A stretch of DNA of 64,000 bases from a virus, in IMG/VR virus record IMGVR_UViG_3300009703_000016, positions 1-64,000 of that record. One strand, given 5' to 3'. Every line of letters starts with the position of its first letter. Within the stretch, counting starts at the first letter, position 1. A program made the position numbers and the translations under genes. Below are positions 27,414 through 37,647 of this stretch, piece by piece. The notes beneath the pieces are model-generated. The model ran no database searches, was not told the origin of the DNA, and saw only the letters and a program-made list of their open reading frames with translations.

Positions 27414-29348
27414 TTAGGTAGCGGCCAAAGCAAGTGTTACGTTGATTTGTCGCAATTCGAAAGCTGGGACGATAACTAGGTTAACATCAGCTTTACCTTC
27501 GATTCGTTGTAATGACGTTGAAGTCACGCCTAGCTCAAATCTGTTCAAGACTCCAGCTTCTGCCAAGTCGCCGAGAGCTTGACTGATTGCTGTTTCAAGA
27601 GCTGATAGCTGAGCAGAGGTGACACCTTCACCGAGGAACGGTTCACCAACTAGTCTTACAGTATCCAAGACAGCTTTTACGATTGCCATAGTACTACGGC
27701 GTGTGTAATCACTATCAGGACGAGCTGCGGTAGGTGCATCTGCCACAACGACACCCTTTGGTTTTTCTAAGAAGTGGACGTATCGCTTTCCAGCAAGTGA
27801 GTCAGTCTTAGAGTTAGCCAAACGGAATGGTAATTGTACGTTTGCAACAACCTTGTTAGTAGCAGCAGAAGCTGGAGCTAACCTGGTTAATAGACCTGCA
27901 TAAGATGCAGCTCCAGAAGCAGAGTACTGTTGTGAACGTGCTGGGTTACTAACTAATGGATATGCAGAGACAACATCAAGATATTTCCCGATATCAACTA
28001 CAGAGCTATTAGTATCTAGTAATTCTGCACCATTAAGTAGTCCATTGTCAGTAGCGATGAAGCCACCATTAACAGAGCCATTTCTGTAAGCTGGTAGCGT
28101 AGCCTCAGCAATTCTACCTGCTAAGAACTTATTACCTAACAAGCCTTTACCGTTAACAGTAATACTGGTTGTTCCAGCTGCACTTATTGTAGTAGTAGGA
28201 CTTGATCCAACCCAGAGGGCAACGTCTTTCGGAGAGAAAGAGTTTGGAGGTAATACACCAATTGATCCATGCATCTCAGTGTTTAGGTGAGACTGTTGGA
28301 AACAGAAATATGCTAGTTGATGTGCAAAGTTTACTTCACTGAAGCTACCAAGAACAAGATCAGCAGCGGAACCTGCAACAGCAGCAGCAATTGAAATGTC
28401 GCCAGCGTCGATGGCAGTTTGGGCTGAGCCACTAATGCCTTCAACAGTTGGAGTAATTTCAGCAACGCCGTCTTCATCCATGTCCCACCAGTAGTAATGA
28501 CGACCTTCGAATTCTTCCTGACGGAACATTCCAAGCATGTCATCTAGACCACCAAGTGTGATATCAGAATGTGCAGTGATACTAGCCATTAAGCCAGAAA
28601 CAGTTGCACTGTCTGTATCTCTGATGTTTTTATCATCCAAGAATACATTCATAGGAAGAACAACATCTAAATCAGCATCTTCAAGTAAGCGATAAGCATC
28701 TTGAAGGGCTTCATAGGTTTGCATCCTATTTAATGTTAGACCATCATCACCAGCGGTGATTGTTGTTGCAAGGTCACCATTAGGGGTTGCAGAAAGAGGG
28801 ACCTGGTCAAGCTGAACAGCACTATCTTCTGGATTACCAGAGGCAAGTCCAACATCGTCACCAGAGCCTAGAGCTGCACTAATAGTTACGATAACCTCTC
28901 CTAGATCAACACGAGTAGATGGATCTCCAACTGCTCCGCTGTCATAAACAAGAAGATCGTCAGCAACACGAAAAACCCTTGCTCTAGATGTGGAAGTTAA
29001 GTAATGAACTTTAAATAAAGCTCCAGCAGTATCGTCTTTAGCGATAGTTTCAATAACAAGAGCACTTGAAGCTAAGCCTGTTAACTTAGCAGCAGTAGCA
29101 CCTATTCTAAATAGTCGTAGGTTGGATGCACCAGTAGAGTTAGCTTCATACATACCACGAACAAGTGTGCCAGTGGTACCATATGTGGAAGCAGCATCAG
29201 AAACCCTTACAACTGTAAAAAGCTCCTCTGCATCACCCTGGGCAGATGTTCCAAGAACAACTACGATAGGGGCATCGTTTGTATTAGGGATGGTTAGGTT
29301 TCCATCGAGTTTGGTATCGAAGATACCAGGTAAGTTCTCAAAGGGCAT
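27414..29348 (-). CDS. Contractile tail sheath protein
   Basis: A 644-aa protein with AAGGAGGAG before its ATG. The N-terminus (PGIFDTKLDGNL, then PIVVVLGTSAQGDAEELF) and the C-terminal part (YTRRSTMAIVKAVLDTVR, then FLGEGVTSAQLSALETAI and ending VNLVIVPAFELRQINVTL) follow the conserved ends of phage tail sheath proteins. The middle is more variable. It forms the contractile outer sheath, which makes the virion a myovirus. It is followed 18 bases later by the tube gene. Confidence 0.93.
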   Translation of the reverse strand: MPFENLPGIFDTKLDGNLTIPNTNDAPIVVVLGTSAQGDAEELFTVVRVSDAASTYGTTGTLVRGMYEANSTGASNLRLFRIGATAAKLTGLASSALVIETIAKDDTAGALFKVHYLTSTSRARVFRVADDLLVYDSGAVGDPSTRVDLGEVIVTISAALGSGDDVGLASGNPEDSAVQLDQVPLSATPNGDLATTITAGDDGLTLNRMQTYEALQDAYRLLEDADLDVVLPMNVFLDDKNIRDTDSATVSGLMASITAHSDITLGGLDDMLGMFRQEEFEGRHYYWWDMDEDGVAEITPTVEGISGSAQTAIDAGDISIAAAVAGSAADLVLGSFSEVNFAHQLAYFCFQQSHLNTEMHGSIGVLPPNSFSPKDVALWVGSSPTTTISAAGTTSITVNGKGLLGNKFLAGRIAEATLPAYRNGSVNGGFIATDNGLLNGAELLDTNSSVVDIGKYLDVVSAYPLVSNPARSQQYSASGAASYAGLLTRLAPASAATNKVVANVQLPFRLANSKTDSLAGKRYVHFLEKPKGVVVADAPTAARPDSDYTRRSTMAIVKAVLDTVRLVGEPFLGEGVTSAQLSALETAISQALGDLAEAGVLNRFELGVTSTSLQRIEGKADVNLVIVPAFELRQINVTLALAAT

Positions 29349-29366
29349 TTAACTTCTCCTCCTTAT

Positions 29367-30089
29367 TTATTCTTCTGAGCCTGAGCGGCCGACAGAGAGA
29401 TCAAGATAAATATGTTCTAATTGCTTCTCATCTACTGTAGTTATTTTTTCAGTACGAACAAAGTATACAAGTCTTTGACCATATACCCTCTGTCCATCAT
29501 TATCCTGAAACACATCTTCTTGCGAATAATATAAGACTCTATTCACACCTGACACTCTGAAAAACCAGATATACTTTTCCATGAACTCTTCAAACCAAAA
29601 GGCACGCTCGATTGCTTCCTTATTAGTCTGAGCCCATGCTGTAAACCCGATCAGATTGTCAAACCATTTCCCCAGTATTGCCGTAGTGTAGCCAGGATCT
29701 GTTTTAGATAGCCTTTTCTCTCGCAGGATTGGACGCCAATTTTTTGTATTGCCTTCCATCGGTGACCCTTCTGCGAAAGAACCTGGTACCCTTTTATCTA
29801 GGGATATAGTTATACGCTCCGTTTCTTGTTCTCTATTGGGTCTTTCCCACGATAGCTCAAGTTTTCTATTGATCGGAGGCTGCTGTCTTCTTTGATAATC
29901 TTCCATTGCTTTACTTACAAGTTCTAAAAATTGAAAATAGTTCTTAGACTGACCATGTGTTCTCGATCGGCCTACTGGATCTTGTGCGTTATCCACAATA
30001 GATTCCATGATTTGGTTGACATTGGTTCTAATACCAGGCTCTTGTTCTAGAAGAGCAGGCGGTGTATCAAATCTAGTATCGTTACTCAT
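29367..30089 (-). CDS. Neck/tail terminator-like protein
   Basis: A 240-aa protein with GAGG before its ATG. An N-terminal disordered part is followed by a mixed alpha/beta region: an aromatic helix (WFDNLIGFTAWAQTNKEA) and a C-terminal strand pair (LVYFVRTEKITT, LEHIYLDLSV). It lies between neck proteins and the sheath gene, where tail terminator or sheath-completion proteins are usually encoded. I do not recognise a specific family. Confidence 0.5.
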   Translation of the reverse strand: MSNDTRFDTPPALLEQEPGIRTNVNQIMESIVDNAQDPVGRSRTHGQSKNYFQFLELVSKAMEDYQRRQQPPINRKLELSWERPNREQETERITISLDKRVPGSFAEGSPMEGNTKNWRPILREKRLSKTDPGYTTAILGKWFDNLIGFTAWAQTNKEAIERAFWFEEFMEKYIWFFRVSGVNRVLYYSQEDVFQDNDGQRVYGQRLVYFVRTEKITTVDEKQLEHIYLDLSVGRSGSEE

Positions 30090-30098
30090 CGTTTATCC

Positions 30099-30662
30099 TC
30101 AGAGCCACTTGTTATTATCTTTATAACCGTTTGCTTTCCAGAACTCTAAACGTCCATTATCTAGACGTAATTCTAATAAAGCAGCAATAACATATAGTTC
30201 TTTACGCTGCTTTGGTAATACCATTTTACCTTCTTTGTTAAGTACCAATGTTACCAGTTTATCATCCTTGGTCAAGTCGTAGTCAGACTCTATCCAGAAG
30301 GCTCTTAGTGGGGTATTCATGATACCTGGAACCCTAAGAGATTCACGATCTGATCTTTGAGATTCAGTGTTTACCTCAGCATGGTAGAATCTAATATCGA
30401 CTTCGTCCCAGAGGAAAGCTTCTCCGAGGCAACTATTACACCTTCGTTCTCTGTCAGGCTCTGCAGTTACAGGACTCACACATGAACACAGAATCTTTTG
30501 GCCTTCGGCATCTCTTCGAAATCTACGAAGAAATCCTGGCTGGAACTTTGAGATTTCAGGACACGAGCCCTCTGCAGTATTGTTAAACTCACTGCGAAGA
30601 TCAATTTCAGTTACGCCACTCTTACTACAGTCTCCGTAAAAATCGTCTACTCTTCTAGGCAT
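30099..30662 (-). CDS. Neck-region protein with zinc-binding Cys cluster
   Basis: A 187-aa protein read from an ATG at 30662 that overlaps the TAA of the previous gene (TAATG). A TTG two codons further up is possible but less likely. It has Cys at about residues 12, 34, 59, 61, 75 and 78 (LCSCV and CNSCLG), spaced like a zinc ribbon. The C-terminal half has strands and a helix (YVIAALLELRL). Position suggests a head-tail joining or head-completion protein. No enzymatic motif is seen. Confidence 0.55.
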   Translation of the reverse strand: MPRRVDDFYGDCSKSGVTEIDLRSEFNNTAEGSCPEISKFQPGFLRRFRRDAEGQKILCSCVSPVTAEPDRERRCNSCLGEAFLWDEVDIRFYHAEVNTESQRSDRESLRVPGIMNTPLRAFWIESDYDLTKDDKLVTLVLNKEGKMVLPKQRKELYVIAALLELRLDNGRLEFWKANGYKDNNKWL

Positions 30663-31690
30663 TACCAATCACCCCATTGTTTCCCTCTACGGGAACCATG
30701 AAGTCTTCCTCTTAAACTCTTACTTAAGCGACTATTTTGATAAGTTGTTTTTGATCTACGTGAACCAGTGGGAATGCGCTTGGCGTTACCTATTGGAATA
30801 TCTCCATCAATTACAGGCTCCCAGTCTCTTCCTACTGTTGGCCTATCAGGGTCAAGTTCTCCCTTGATAACTCCACGTGGATTACGAACAGCTCTTGTTC
30901 CACCGCCTGACTCAACTTGTGATTGCCATCTCTTGCAACTGTCCATTAGCTGGCCGATCAACTCACCAAGAAGAGAGATATCATATTCAACTGAAAAGTC
31001 TGCTAGCCTCTTGTTCTTGAGTGTACCACCAGCAGCAGCTACGTTCATAGCTACAGAAAGAGCAGCTTTACATGCTGTGTATTCACGACGGGCATGGTTA
31101 TAAAGTTTTGCATTAATAGCTGGTTTCATGAAAGTTATACAGTCAGCTTCTATGGAAGCTTCCAGTAGTGCATTACATAGTGTGTAATCAGATACGCCTT
31201 GTAACAGCCCACCTGCTTCAAGTCTAGCTTTTCTACTATCTGCATATAGTGGGTTGTATGCTGTTGTGAAAAAGAAAGAGTGTTCTTCTTCAAGAGGAAC
31301 GCCAGCAAGGCTTTGTATCCCAGAAGAGAGCGTTACTTCAATAAGGTTGTTTTCACATGGGCCGAGTGTTGGATAATCTACAATCATCCCAGAATCTAGA
31401 ACTGAATGAGAAAAGTTAACAGTTGTTAAGGTTCCCAGAACCAGTCCACGCCAGTGGTCAATCCAGGTGCCACCTGGGAACTGTGTAGTATATTCAAGTT
31501 GATATATACCATTCCCTAGGTAATCTGGTATTAAACCACTTACAGTAGGAAGGTCAGGACCAGGAGTTAACCCCGGTTCATACAATAAGACTTCAACACC
31601 AGATGCTTGAATAGGATTGCCAGCACTATCATTAAATTGTGCTCTTAATACTCCTGCCGTAGTTACTCTAATCGGTTGTCGTGTTGCCAC
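30662..31690 (-). CDS. Head-tail joining or virion protein, unknown
   Basis: A 342-aa protein starting at GTG with AGGAAGTG upstream. The N-terminal 115 residues are beta-rich with an Ig-like feel (VTTAGVLRAQFNDSAG ... YQLEYTTQFPGGTW). The middle (about 150-260) is helical with several Cys (SDYTLCNALLEAS, EYTACKAALSVAM), and the C-terminus is strongly basic (SRRSKTTYQNSRLSKSLRGR). It precedes the Cys-cluster neck gene with a TAATG overlap. The basic tail could contact DNA or an acidic partner. No family recognised. Confidence 0.5.
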   Translation of the reverse strand: MATRQPIRVTTAGVLRAQFNDSAGNPIQASGVEVLLYEPGLTPGPDLPTVSGLIPDYLGNGIYQLEYTTQFPGGTWIDHWRGLVLGTLTTVNFSHSVLDSGMIVDYPTLGPCENNLIEVTLSSGIQSLAGVPLEEEHSFFFTTAYNPLYADSRKARLEAGGLLQGVSDYTLCNALLEASIEADCITFMKPAINAKLYNHARREYTACKAALSVAMNVAAAGGTLKNKRLADFSVEYDISLLGELIGQLMDSCKRWQSQVESGGGTRAVRNPRGVIKGELDPDRPTVGRDWEPVIDGDIPIGNAKRIPTGSRRSKTTYQNSRLSKSLRGRLHGSRRGKQWGDW

Positions 31691-31724
31691 TCATATCACT
31701 TCCTGTTTGTACTATATCAGAAAA

Positions 31725-34616
31725 TTATTTTAGTCCTATCCATTTTGCGAATGTCAAGAGTTTAGACCCGACTCTCTCTCCAAAAGTGTCAGATGTGGTG
31801 TAGCTAGCAATCGGCTCATTCCAGACGTGTTGTGTTATGTGGGGTGCACTAATATGAGATCTATGATCTATTACGAAACCAGGTCCTGAATTGTCAGTTA
31901 GTTTTAAGATACCATCAAGGGCTACAGTACCATTAGTGCAAGACGAATCGAATGTTACTTTCCCCCCGAGGTTACCAATAGTAGAATCATTACCGCCATT
32001 TATATTAATAAAATTGAGTCCACCTGCATAGTTACGAAAAGCAATAGGGCTTGTTGTTCCATTGTAATCTATAGTAGCTGGATTGGGGCCTGGTATACCG
32101 CTTAGGCAATCAATAAAGTGAATATTCTGAGGGGTCAACAATCCCGAGGCCATAGTCTGTGTACCAGCTCTAAGTATACACCTATCGAAAAGAGACGGAA
32201 AAGTCTCAGAACCTATATTAGTTATGCTCTGTAGACCAACTCCTGTACAGAAAACAGGACCCCCTAATTCTCCAGTTAGAATCATGTCGTCAAATGTTGT
32301 TCTATCTGTTGAGCAGCCCGCTCCTAGTACCATGACAGATGTCAGTGGATTCTCTCCTCTGAACTTTAAGTTATCAAGATTATCTGTTGGGGAACAAACT
32401 ATGGTTCCCCTAACAATAAAACTGTCTAGACCACGTTGGAAACCAATAGCCTTGGCATCTGCAAGATTATTAACTGGAGCAGAGTGAGTTCCAAGAGGAA
32501 ACTCAATACCAGAAGAACCTGCTAATGGATCTATAAAAATATTACCGTCAAAGGCTGAAAGCTGGAGTTCATCTGGGTAAATAAGAGATTCTGTATTTAC
32601 AGTAGTAAGCGGTCCAGAGTTATTAACTAACTTGCTTAACCCTCTAATTGTAAATACTCCACTAGTTACGGTATTGTCAAAGACAACTTGACCAGAGTTC
32701 ATATCGACTGAGACACTGTGATCTCTTCCGTTATTAGAGAACGTTAATCCACCGTTATAATTACGAATAACCATATCACTACCGAGACCGGCAAAATCAA
32801 TCGTGGCTGTATTATCGCCTCCAGCAACAGTAGAATAACAGTTGAACAAATGAAGATCTGCAGAACAATCGACTAGTAATGTATTATCTAGTCCACAGTT
32901 TTCAAATGTTGTGACCTCACCATTCACACCTATATTGCTCAACTCGCCAATAACTGAGTCTCTTATGTAAAGAGTTCCATCAACAACACCAGAGATTGTA
33001 CAATCTCCAAAGGTCGTATTCTGTGTACTGACGCCAGAGGTCAGAAAGAAGTGACTGCGATTTCTATCCTCTCCTAATATTGTTAATTCGTCAGCCACAC
33101 GAGTGGCTCCCATCGTCATACTGCCAATAACATAGATCTCATGAAGACCACGATTATTAGCAATAGCAACAGCATCACCAAAGTTATTAACAGGAGCAGA
33201 TCTAAGCCCTACTGGATATTCAGTCCCGGAGAATGAACTTGTAATGTCTAAAGTAACCTGACGATTAAAGGCACCAAGTTGGACCTGGTCGGGAAAGATA
33301 ACCTCGGAAACATCTACAATAGCAGTATCTGGAGTATTATCTAGAACCTCCATAATACCAGTCAGTCTCAAGAGACCACTTGTAACTGTACTATCAAGAC
33401 GAATGCGACCGCCGCTAACCATGTTAAATTCTACATTTTCGCCACCAGTTTTATTAACTAGCTCTATGTCTCCATAGTAATTACGTACAGCAAGGGCCTT
33501 ACCGCTACCATTAAAATCAATAGTTGGAGGCGGAGCATCTTCTACGAGACCGTCATTACAGTCATATAAAGATGTAAGTCCAGTTCCGGCAAGAGTTATA
33601 GTTCCTCCTAGGATACAACTATGAATATTAGCTTCAACAAATTGAATATCGACGAGGTGACAATCTCTGAAATCCGCTTGTGTATCAAAGATACCAGTGA
33701 CAGTGGCTTCTCTAATCTCGACATTTACTGTTGATGCTGGGTCTAAAACAGTTAATAAGGTTCTAGATGCATTATCTCCAACTATTACGAAATCGGAGAT
33801 ATCATCGCCAAGACCAATAGTAGCATTACCCACAATACGTATCGTATTAAAACCTCGTGAAAGAGCAACTGTTCTTGCATCGGCAAAATTATTTGAGGGT
33901 TGTTGTTGTGTTCCTGTAGGATATTCTGTTCCTGTAATACCCTTTGTTGTATCTACTGTTACAGCACCATTAAATGTACTATGCTCAAGTTGTAATTGGC
34001 TTTGTATGGTTGCTGTTGTCGCCGCAGCTCGAACAGCTTGAGTTCCAGCAGTGGGAAAAATTGCGTCAATCGTAGTTTCAAACTCATCTACAGCAACAAG
34101 ATTACCACCTGCAACTTCTACCTGGGTTACATTTAGGACTTTATAGATATCTCCAATTTCAAATTGATTATCCGTACCTCCGCCTAGAAAGTCTGTAGTT
34201 ATTTGAGTTTCTGAATCAACAGTAAGTGCTGTAGCAATAGAGCCATCTGTTAGGTTCATTACCCAGGCTCCAGGTACGACCCCTGAGCTAACGAACTGAG
34301 CGCTTGCATCTTGCAGTACAGCACCTGTTGTGTCTAGAGAAGAAGACAACCCGCTGGTTGTCCAAGTCTTACGAGATTGGAAACCAATATGGGCATTCTG
34401 TAATGTTGTTGTCACTCCAACAAACGTTCCGCCACCAAGGTTTTCCTTACCAGCAGAATCTACGATTGTAGGATAGATCAAATTGGCAGGTTCCTGCTCA
34501 ATATCACGAAGTGTATCGTGTAGATCTTGAATTGTTATTTCAGTAGAGGGGTCAGCAACAAGAATCAATCTTGGGTCGAGATTCCAAAGTACTAAAACAT
34601 CATCTCTACTAGCCAT
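31725..34616 (-). CDS. Tail fibre-like beta-helix protein with three tandem repeats
   Basis: A 963-aa protein. Three copies of a repeat of about 240 residues begin near 225, 462 and 703. Each opens with G-T/I-E-Y/F-P-x-G then PxNNxxDAxxIAxxRG (for example GTEYPVGLRSAPVNNFGDA) and later has ATIDFxG and RNYxGG followed by a SGxxxLxG strand. This regular strand pattern suggests a beta-helix. The C-terminus (HVWNEPIASYTTSDTFGERV ...) is a pattern I associate with phage fibre proteins. It lies among other fibre and appendage genes. Receptor binding is inferred, not shown. Confidence 0.65.
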   Translation of the reverse strand: MASRDDVLVLWNLDPRLILVADPSTEITIQDLHDTLRDIEQEPANLIYPTIVDSAGKENLGGGTFVGVTTTLQNAHIGFQSRKTWTTSGLSSSLDTTGAVLQDASAQFVSSGVVPGAWVMNLTDGSIATALTVDSETQITTDFLGGGTDNQFEIGDIYKVLNVTQVEVAGGNLVAVDEFETTIDAIFPTAGTQAVRAAATTATIQSQLQLEHSTFNGAVTVDTTKGITGTEYPTGTQQQPSNNFADARTVALSRGFNTIRIVGNATIGLGDDISDFVIVGDNASRTLLTVLDPASTVNVEIREATVTGIFDTQADFRDCHLVDIQFVEANIHSCILGGTITLAGTGLTSLYDCNDGLVEDAPPPTIDFNGSGKALAVRNYYGDIELVNKTGGENVEFNMVSGGRIRLDSTVTSGLLRLTGIMEVLDNTPDTAIVDVSEVIFPDQVQLGAFNRQVTLDITSSFSGTEYPVGLRSAPVNNFGDAVAIANNRGLHEIYVIGSMTMGATRVADELTILGEDRNRSHFFLTSGVSTQNTTFGDCTISGVVDGTLYIRDSVIGELSNIGVNGEVTTFENCGLDNTLLVDCSADLHLFNCYSTVAGGDNTATIDFAGLGSDMVIRNYNGGLTFSNNGRDHSVSVDMNSGQVVFDNTVTSGVFTIRGLSKLVNNSGPLTTVNTESLIYPDELQLSAFDGNIFIDPLAGSSGIEFPLGTHSAPVNNLADAKAIGFQRGLDSFIVRGTIVCSPTDNLDNLKFRGENPLTSVMVLGAGCSTDRTTFDDMILTGELGGPVFCTGVGLQSITNIGSETFPSLFDRCILRAGTQTMASGLLTPQNIHFIDCLSGIPGPNPATIDYNGTTSPIAFRNYAGGLNFININGGNDSTIGNLGGKVTFDSSCTNGTVALDGILKLTDNSGPGFVIDHRSHISAPHITQHVWNEPIASYTTSDTFGERVGSKLLTFAKWIGLK

Positions 34617-34620
34617 TTAC

Positions 34621-35016
34621 TCATCCCTTTTTTGACCTGTCACTCAACTCTTTTTGTAGACGAATAGTATCCTGTTGACATCTTTGGATTTTATCCTGAG
34701 CCACCTGGATAATATCTTCCCAGTCTGTAATTCTGTCATTACTAACCTTAACCTCTTCTTTGAGTGAATCAAGGTCGTACTGCATCATCGGTTCCATCCT
34801 TGAAACCTTAACAGGCATATTTGATCGAAAAGATTCTACTTGTGTAATTAGTAACTCTAGCTCGGTAATCTTTCTTCTCTCAACCCTAATCTGTTCTTGA
34901 TAAGTACGAATATCATTTTGACCATCAATAGACCCCTGTAGGGATTCTCCAAGTTGAACGGCCAGCTCTTCCACAGAAAACTGTGGAAGAGCTGTAACCT
35001 CAAATCTAATTCCCAT
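34621..35016 (-). CDS. Small coiled-coil structural protein
   Basis: A 131-aa protein with AAGGAG before its ATG. Residues 35-130 are mostly charged helix with heptad-like spacing (QEQIRVERRKITELELLI, then DKIQRCQQDTIRLQKEL), predicted coiled coil. It lies between two large fibre genes, so a trimeric connector, hinge or fibre chaperone is plausible. The first 20 codons contain a 13-bp perfect inverted repeat. No known family recognised. Confidence 0.55.
   Translation of the reverse strand: MGIRFEVTALPQFSVEELAVQLGESLQGSIDGQNDIRTYQEQIRVERRKITELELLITQVESFRSNMPVKVSRMEPMMQYDLDSLKEEVKVSNDRITDWEDIIQVAQDKIQRCQQDTIRLQKELSDRSKKG
34964..34993. repeat. 13-bp perfect inverted repeat near start of coiled-coil gene
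   Basis: The arms 34964-34976 and 34981-34993 are exact reverse complements with a 4-base loop. The hairpin covers codons 8 to 18 of the gene. No U-tract follows on the minus strand, so translational control or an mRNA stability element is more likely than termination. Confidence 0.75.
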
Positions 35017-35025
35017 TTTAACTCC

Positions 35026-37647
35026 TTAGCCGGCGATTGAATCTGTAGTACGAATAGCTGTAACTGTTAAGTCAGAATCGGCAACTGTAATGTTCTTCTG
35101 AACGTATGGAAGAATACGAGTACCACCCACATCTGGATCAGAGAAACGAGCGCGAGCTATACAATTTGTATCTCCAACATATTTAATGTTTTTGGAGATT
35201 GTAGTCCCTGTTGCGACATCGTCAATGAATGGGAAGTAGATAGTATCTGCATCCACTAAAGCGACTACAGGAGCATTCATTTCCCAGGTATCAGCAGTAC
35301 CGGCACTATGCCAGTTCCCGCCACCACTCAAAACACTTGTTTCAATTGAATCATTATTAATCTTTCTTAGAACAATAGCATGTTCAGACAGTGTTGTGTT
35401 AGTAATATGCATTCCGATTCTAGGCTGACCTGCAGCACCAAAGTTTGTAAACGCACCTATATCTGTTAGAACAGTAGCGCTTTCGGAACCAGTAGTTGTA
35501 CCAGTTGACCAGGCACCCTGATCCAAAGTAACTGTAGTTGCAGCAACTGCACTATAAGCAAAACGATACTCCTCTCCAGTTGTCGAAGATGTATCTACAA
35601 CACGAACCCAACCAGTAGTAGGAACGTCAAGAGCGACTGTCGAATCAAGTGGAATAGTGGCAGCACCGATACTAGCGCCTGCAACACCAACACCATTTTG
35701 GTTCTTAGTAACATCTGCCCCACCGGCTGTATCCACTTCAAGTAAAGCAGCACGATCGTTAGCTACTAGTCCAGCAAAAGTAATTGTACGAACAGTAGGA
35801 GGAATAATCTGAGCACCTGTGAGATCAATAGTCTCCCAGTTGTTAGCATCAGCCGTTGGGACATTAATAAGAACAACGCCCTGAGCAACGAACCAACGAC
35901 CACCAGCAAACGTTCCGAATGGAGCAGCTGTATTGTCAACCACACTTACGACACCAGTTACTGGTTCATTAATAGTAATATTGTTTAAAGCTAATGCATT
36001 AATTTCTGCAATAACGTCATTGTCTGCAAAAGTTCCAGTCACAGCTGTAAGAACACAGACACCTGTTGTTCCAGCAGTGATGGATGTTACAGTTCCGTAG
36101 GCACCAGATCCATTAGTTACCAGGTTACCTTCAGTTGGTTGTGTACCCTGACCGCCATCATAGTTAAAGATGATATCACCAACACCGCGATAGAATTCGC
36201 CGGCTTCATTCTTGGATGCATGTGCAGAAGGAAGTAGTGTATCTTGTGTATCTGCAACCGTACCGTCTTGGTTACCCCGAGCGGTTAGGAACATTACACG
36301 CTTATATACACTAGCTAGTGTATTATTTGCACAGTCAATGGTGCAAGCATACTCTTCATTAGTAGAGTCTTCGTTCACATCTACCTGGGCATCAGCAAAG
36401 GTGATTGTAACAGCACCAGCACCTGGATTAGCAAGAGCTGGGCCAGTTGCAGTTGGCGTTCCATTAACTTCAAAGTCATTAGTTGAAGAACCTCGCGTAA
36501 CAAGGTTATCATTATTACTTAGCTGAATAAGAGTTCTATCTGTAGTAGCAAGTGGTTCTGTGTCTCCAAGTAGGAAAAATCCAATAGTACCAGTTGCTGC
36601 ATTACCATTACTAACTGATGTAATCACAGCGCGCAAACGACCACTTGGACTTGTTAATCCATTTTCAATAATATCTCCAATAGCCATATCTGTTCCAGCA
36701 CGGCCATCAAAAGCTACTGTGTAGGGACCATCTTGAGCATTCAAATCTGAAGCACCAGAAGAGAAGGGAACAACGAAGTTACCAACACCACCGGTCAATT
36801 CGAAGTGAGAGAACACTTTCGAAAACTGACGAGCAAAAACAGCAAGTCTCTGACCATCAATAGCGTTACCCGCTTCTTGAGTTTTAACAAGGATATCGAA
36901 GTGTCCTAGTCCACCCAAGAGGTTAGGAGAACTGGTAAAATCAACGTCAGCATCCCACCACTCATCAAGTTTTTCAATTCTACGCTCAAAACGAGAATCC
37001 GCATCGGGGTCATGGAAGGCAGCGCCGCCCATGTAATCATCGTCCTGACCAACATAAATATCCGTATTAGCCTGTAGAGAACCAACTGAGAAGAGGTTCG
37101 ACCAGACAGATTCACCTGTTTCAATACCGTTGTTAGTTTCCAGAGTGAAGTCTGGATTTATACCAGTTGCATCGTCATCTACAACCTCAGAGGCTGAGAA
37201 TTGAGTTACGGATGTATTCCTAACCCATACGATTTGTCTGACAGTATCTACTGCAAGTATAACGCCTGTTGCACCAGAAGAAACTCCTGTTACAGCTTTT
37301 CCGATATCAGTAGCATCTGGTGCAGCAGTTGCTGACGCCCATCTAAGTCCAGTGATGCCAGTAGCCCCAGACTTAGTCCAGCTAGAAGTTTGAATGGATC
37401 CACCATACAAGGCCTTCATTGTCTCATCGTCAATAAACCACTGATTAATCAGTGTATACTGAGTAGGAGTCTGAGCAGACATAGGGATTTCATATTGCAA
37501 AAATCCTGGCTCATCAAATGTATCCTGAAGATATGAATACAACTGATTAACAGTATAAATACTAGGTGGTCTGTCGTTTACGAATGCAGTATCGTAGGTA
37601 ATTTTTTTATCGACAACGTCGATTGTAATATCATCTTGAATAGCCAA
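35026..37647 (-). CDS. Large fibre/appendage protein
   Basis: An 873-aa protein starting at TTG with AGGA eleven bases upstream. The first 75 residues form a short alpha/beta unit (IDVVDKKITYDTAF, YTVNQLYSYLQDTF). The rest is beta-rich, high in Thr, Gly, Ala and Val. Stretches such as GKAVTGVSSGATGVILAVD and VLTAVTGTFADNDVIAE look like repeated small beta units, as in appendage or decoration fibres. There is no catalytic motif. It is preceded by an intergenic gap with a possible promoter. Confidence 0.55.
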   Translation of the reverse strand: MAIQDDITIDVVDKKITYDTAFVNDRPPSIYTVNQLYSYLQDTFDEPGFLQYEIPMSAQTPTQYTLINQWFIDDETMKALYGGSIQTSSWTKSGATGITGLRWASATAAPDATDIGKAVTGVSSGATGVILAVDTVRQIVWVRNTSVTQFSASEVVDDDATGINPDFTLETNNGIETGESVWSNLFSVGSLQANTDIYVGQDDDYMGGAAFHDPDADSRFERRIEKLDEWWDADVDFTSSPNLLGGLGHFDILVKTQEAGNAIDGQRLAVFARQFSKVFSHFELTGGVGNFVVPFSSGASDLNAQDGPYTVAFDGRAGTDMAIGDIIENGLTSPSGRLRAVITSVSNGNAATGTIGFFLLGDTEPLATTDRTLIQLSNNDNLVTRGSSTNDFEVNGTPTATGPALANPGAGAVTITFADAQVDVNEDSTNEEYACTIDCANNTLASVYKRVMFLTARGNQDGTVADTQDTLLPSAHASKNEAGEFYRGVGDIIFNYDGGQGTQPTEGNLVTNGSGAYGTVTSITAGTTGVCVLTAVTGTFADNDVIAEINALALNNITINEPVTGVVSVVDNTAAPFGTFAGGRWFVAQGVVLINVPTADANNWETIDLTGAQIIPPTVRTITFAGLVANDRAALLEVDTAGGADVTKNQNGVGVAGASIGAATIPLDSTVALDVPTTGWVRVVDTSSTTGEEYRFAYSAVAATTVTLDQGAWSTGTTTGSESATVLTDIGAFTNFGAAGQPRIGMHITNTTLSEHAIVLRKINNDSIETSVLSGGGNWHSAGTADTWEMNAPVVALVDADTIYFPFIDDVATGTTISKNIKYVGDTNCIARARFSDPDVGGTRILPYVQKNITVADSDLTVTAIRTTDSIAG

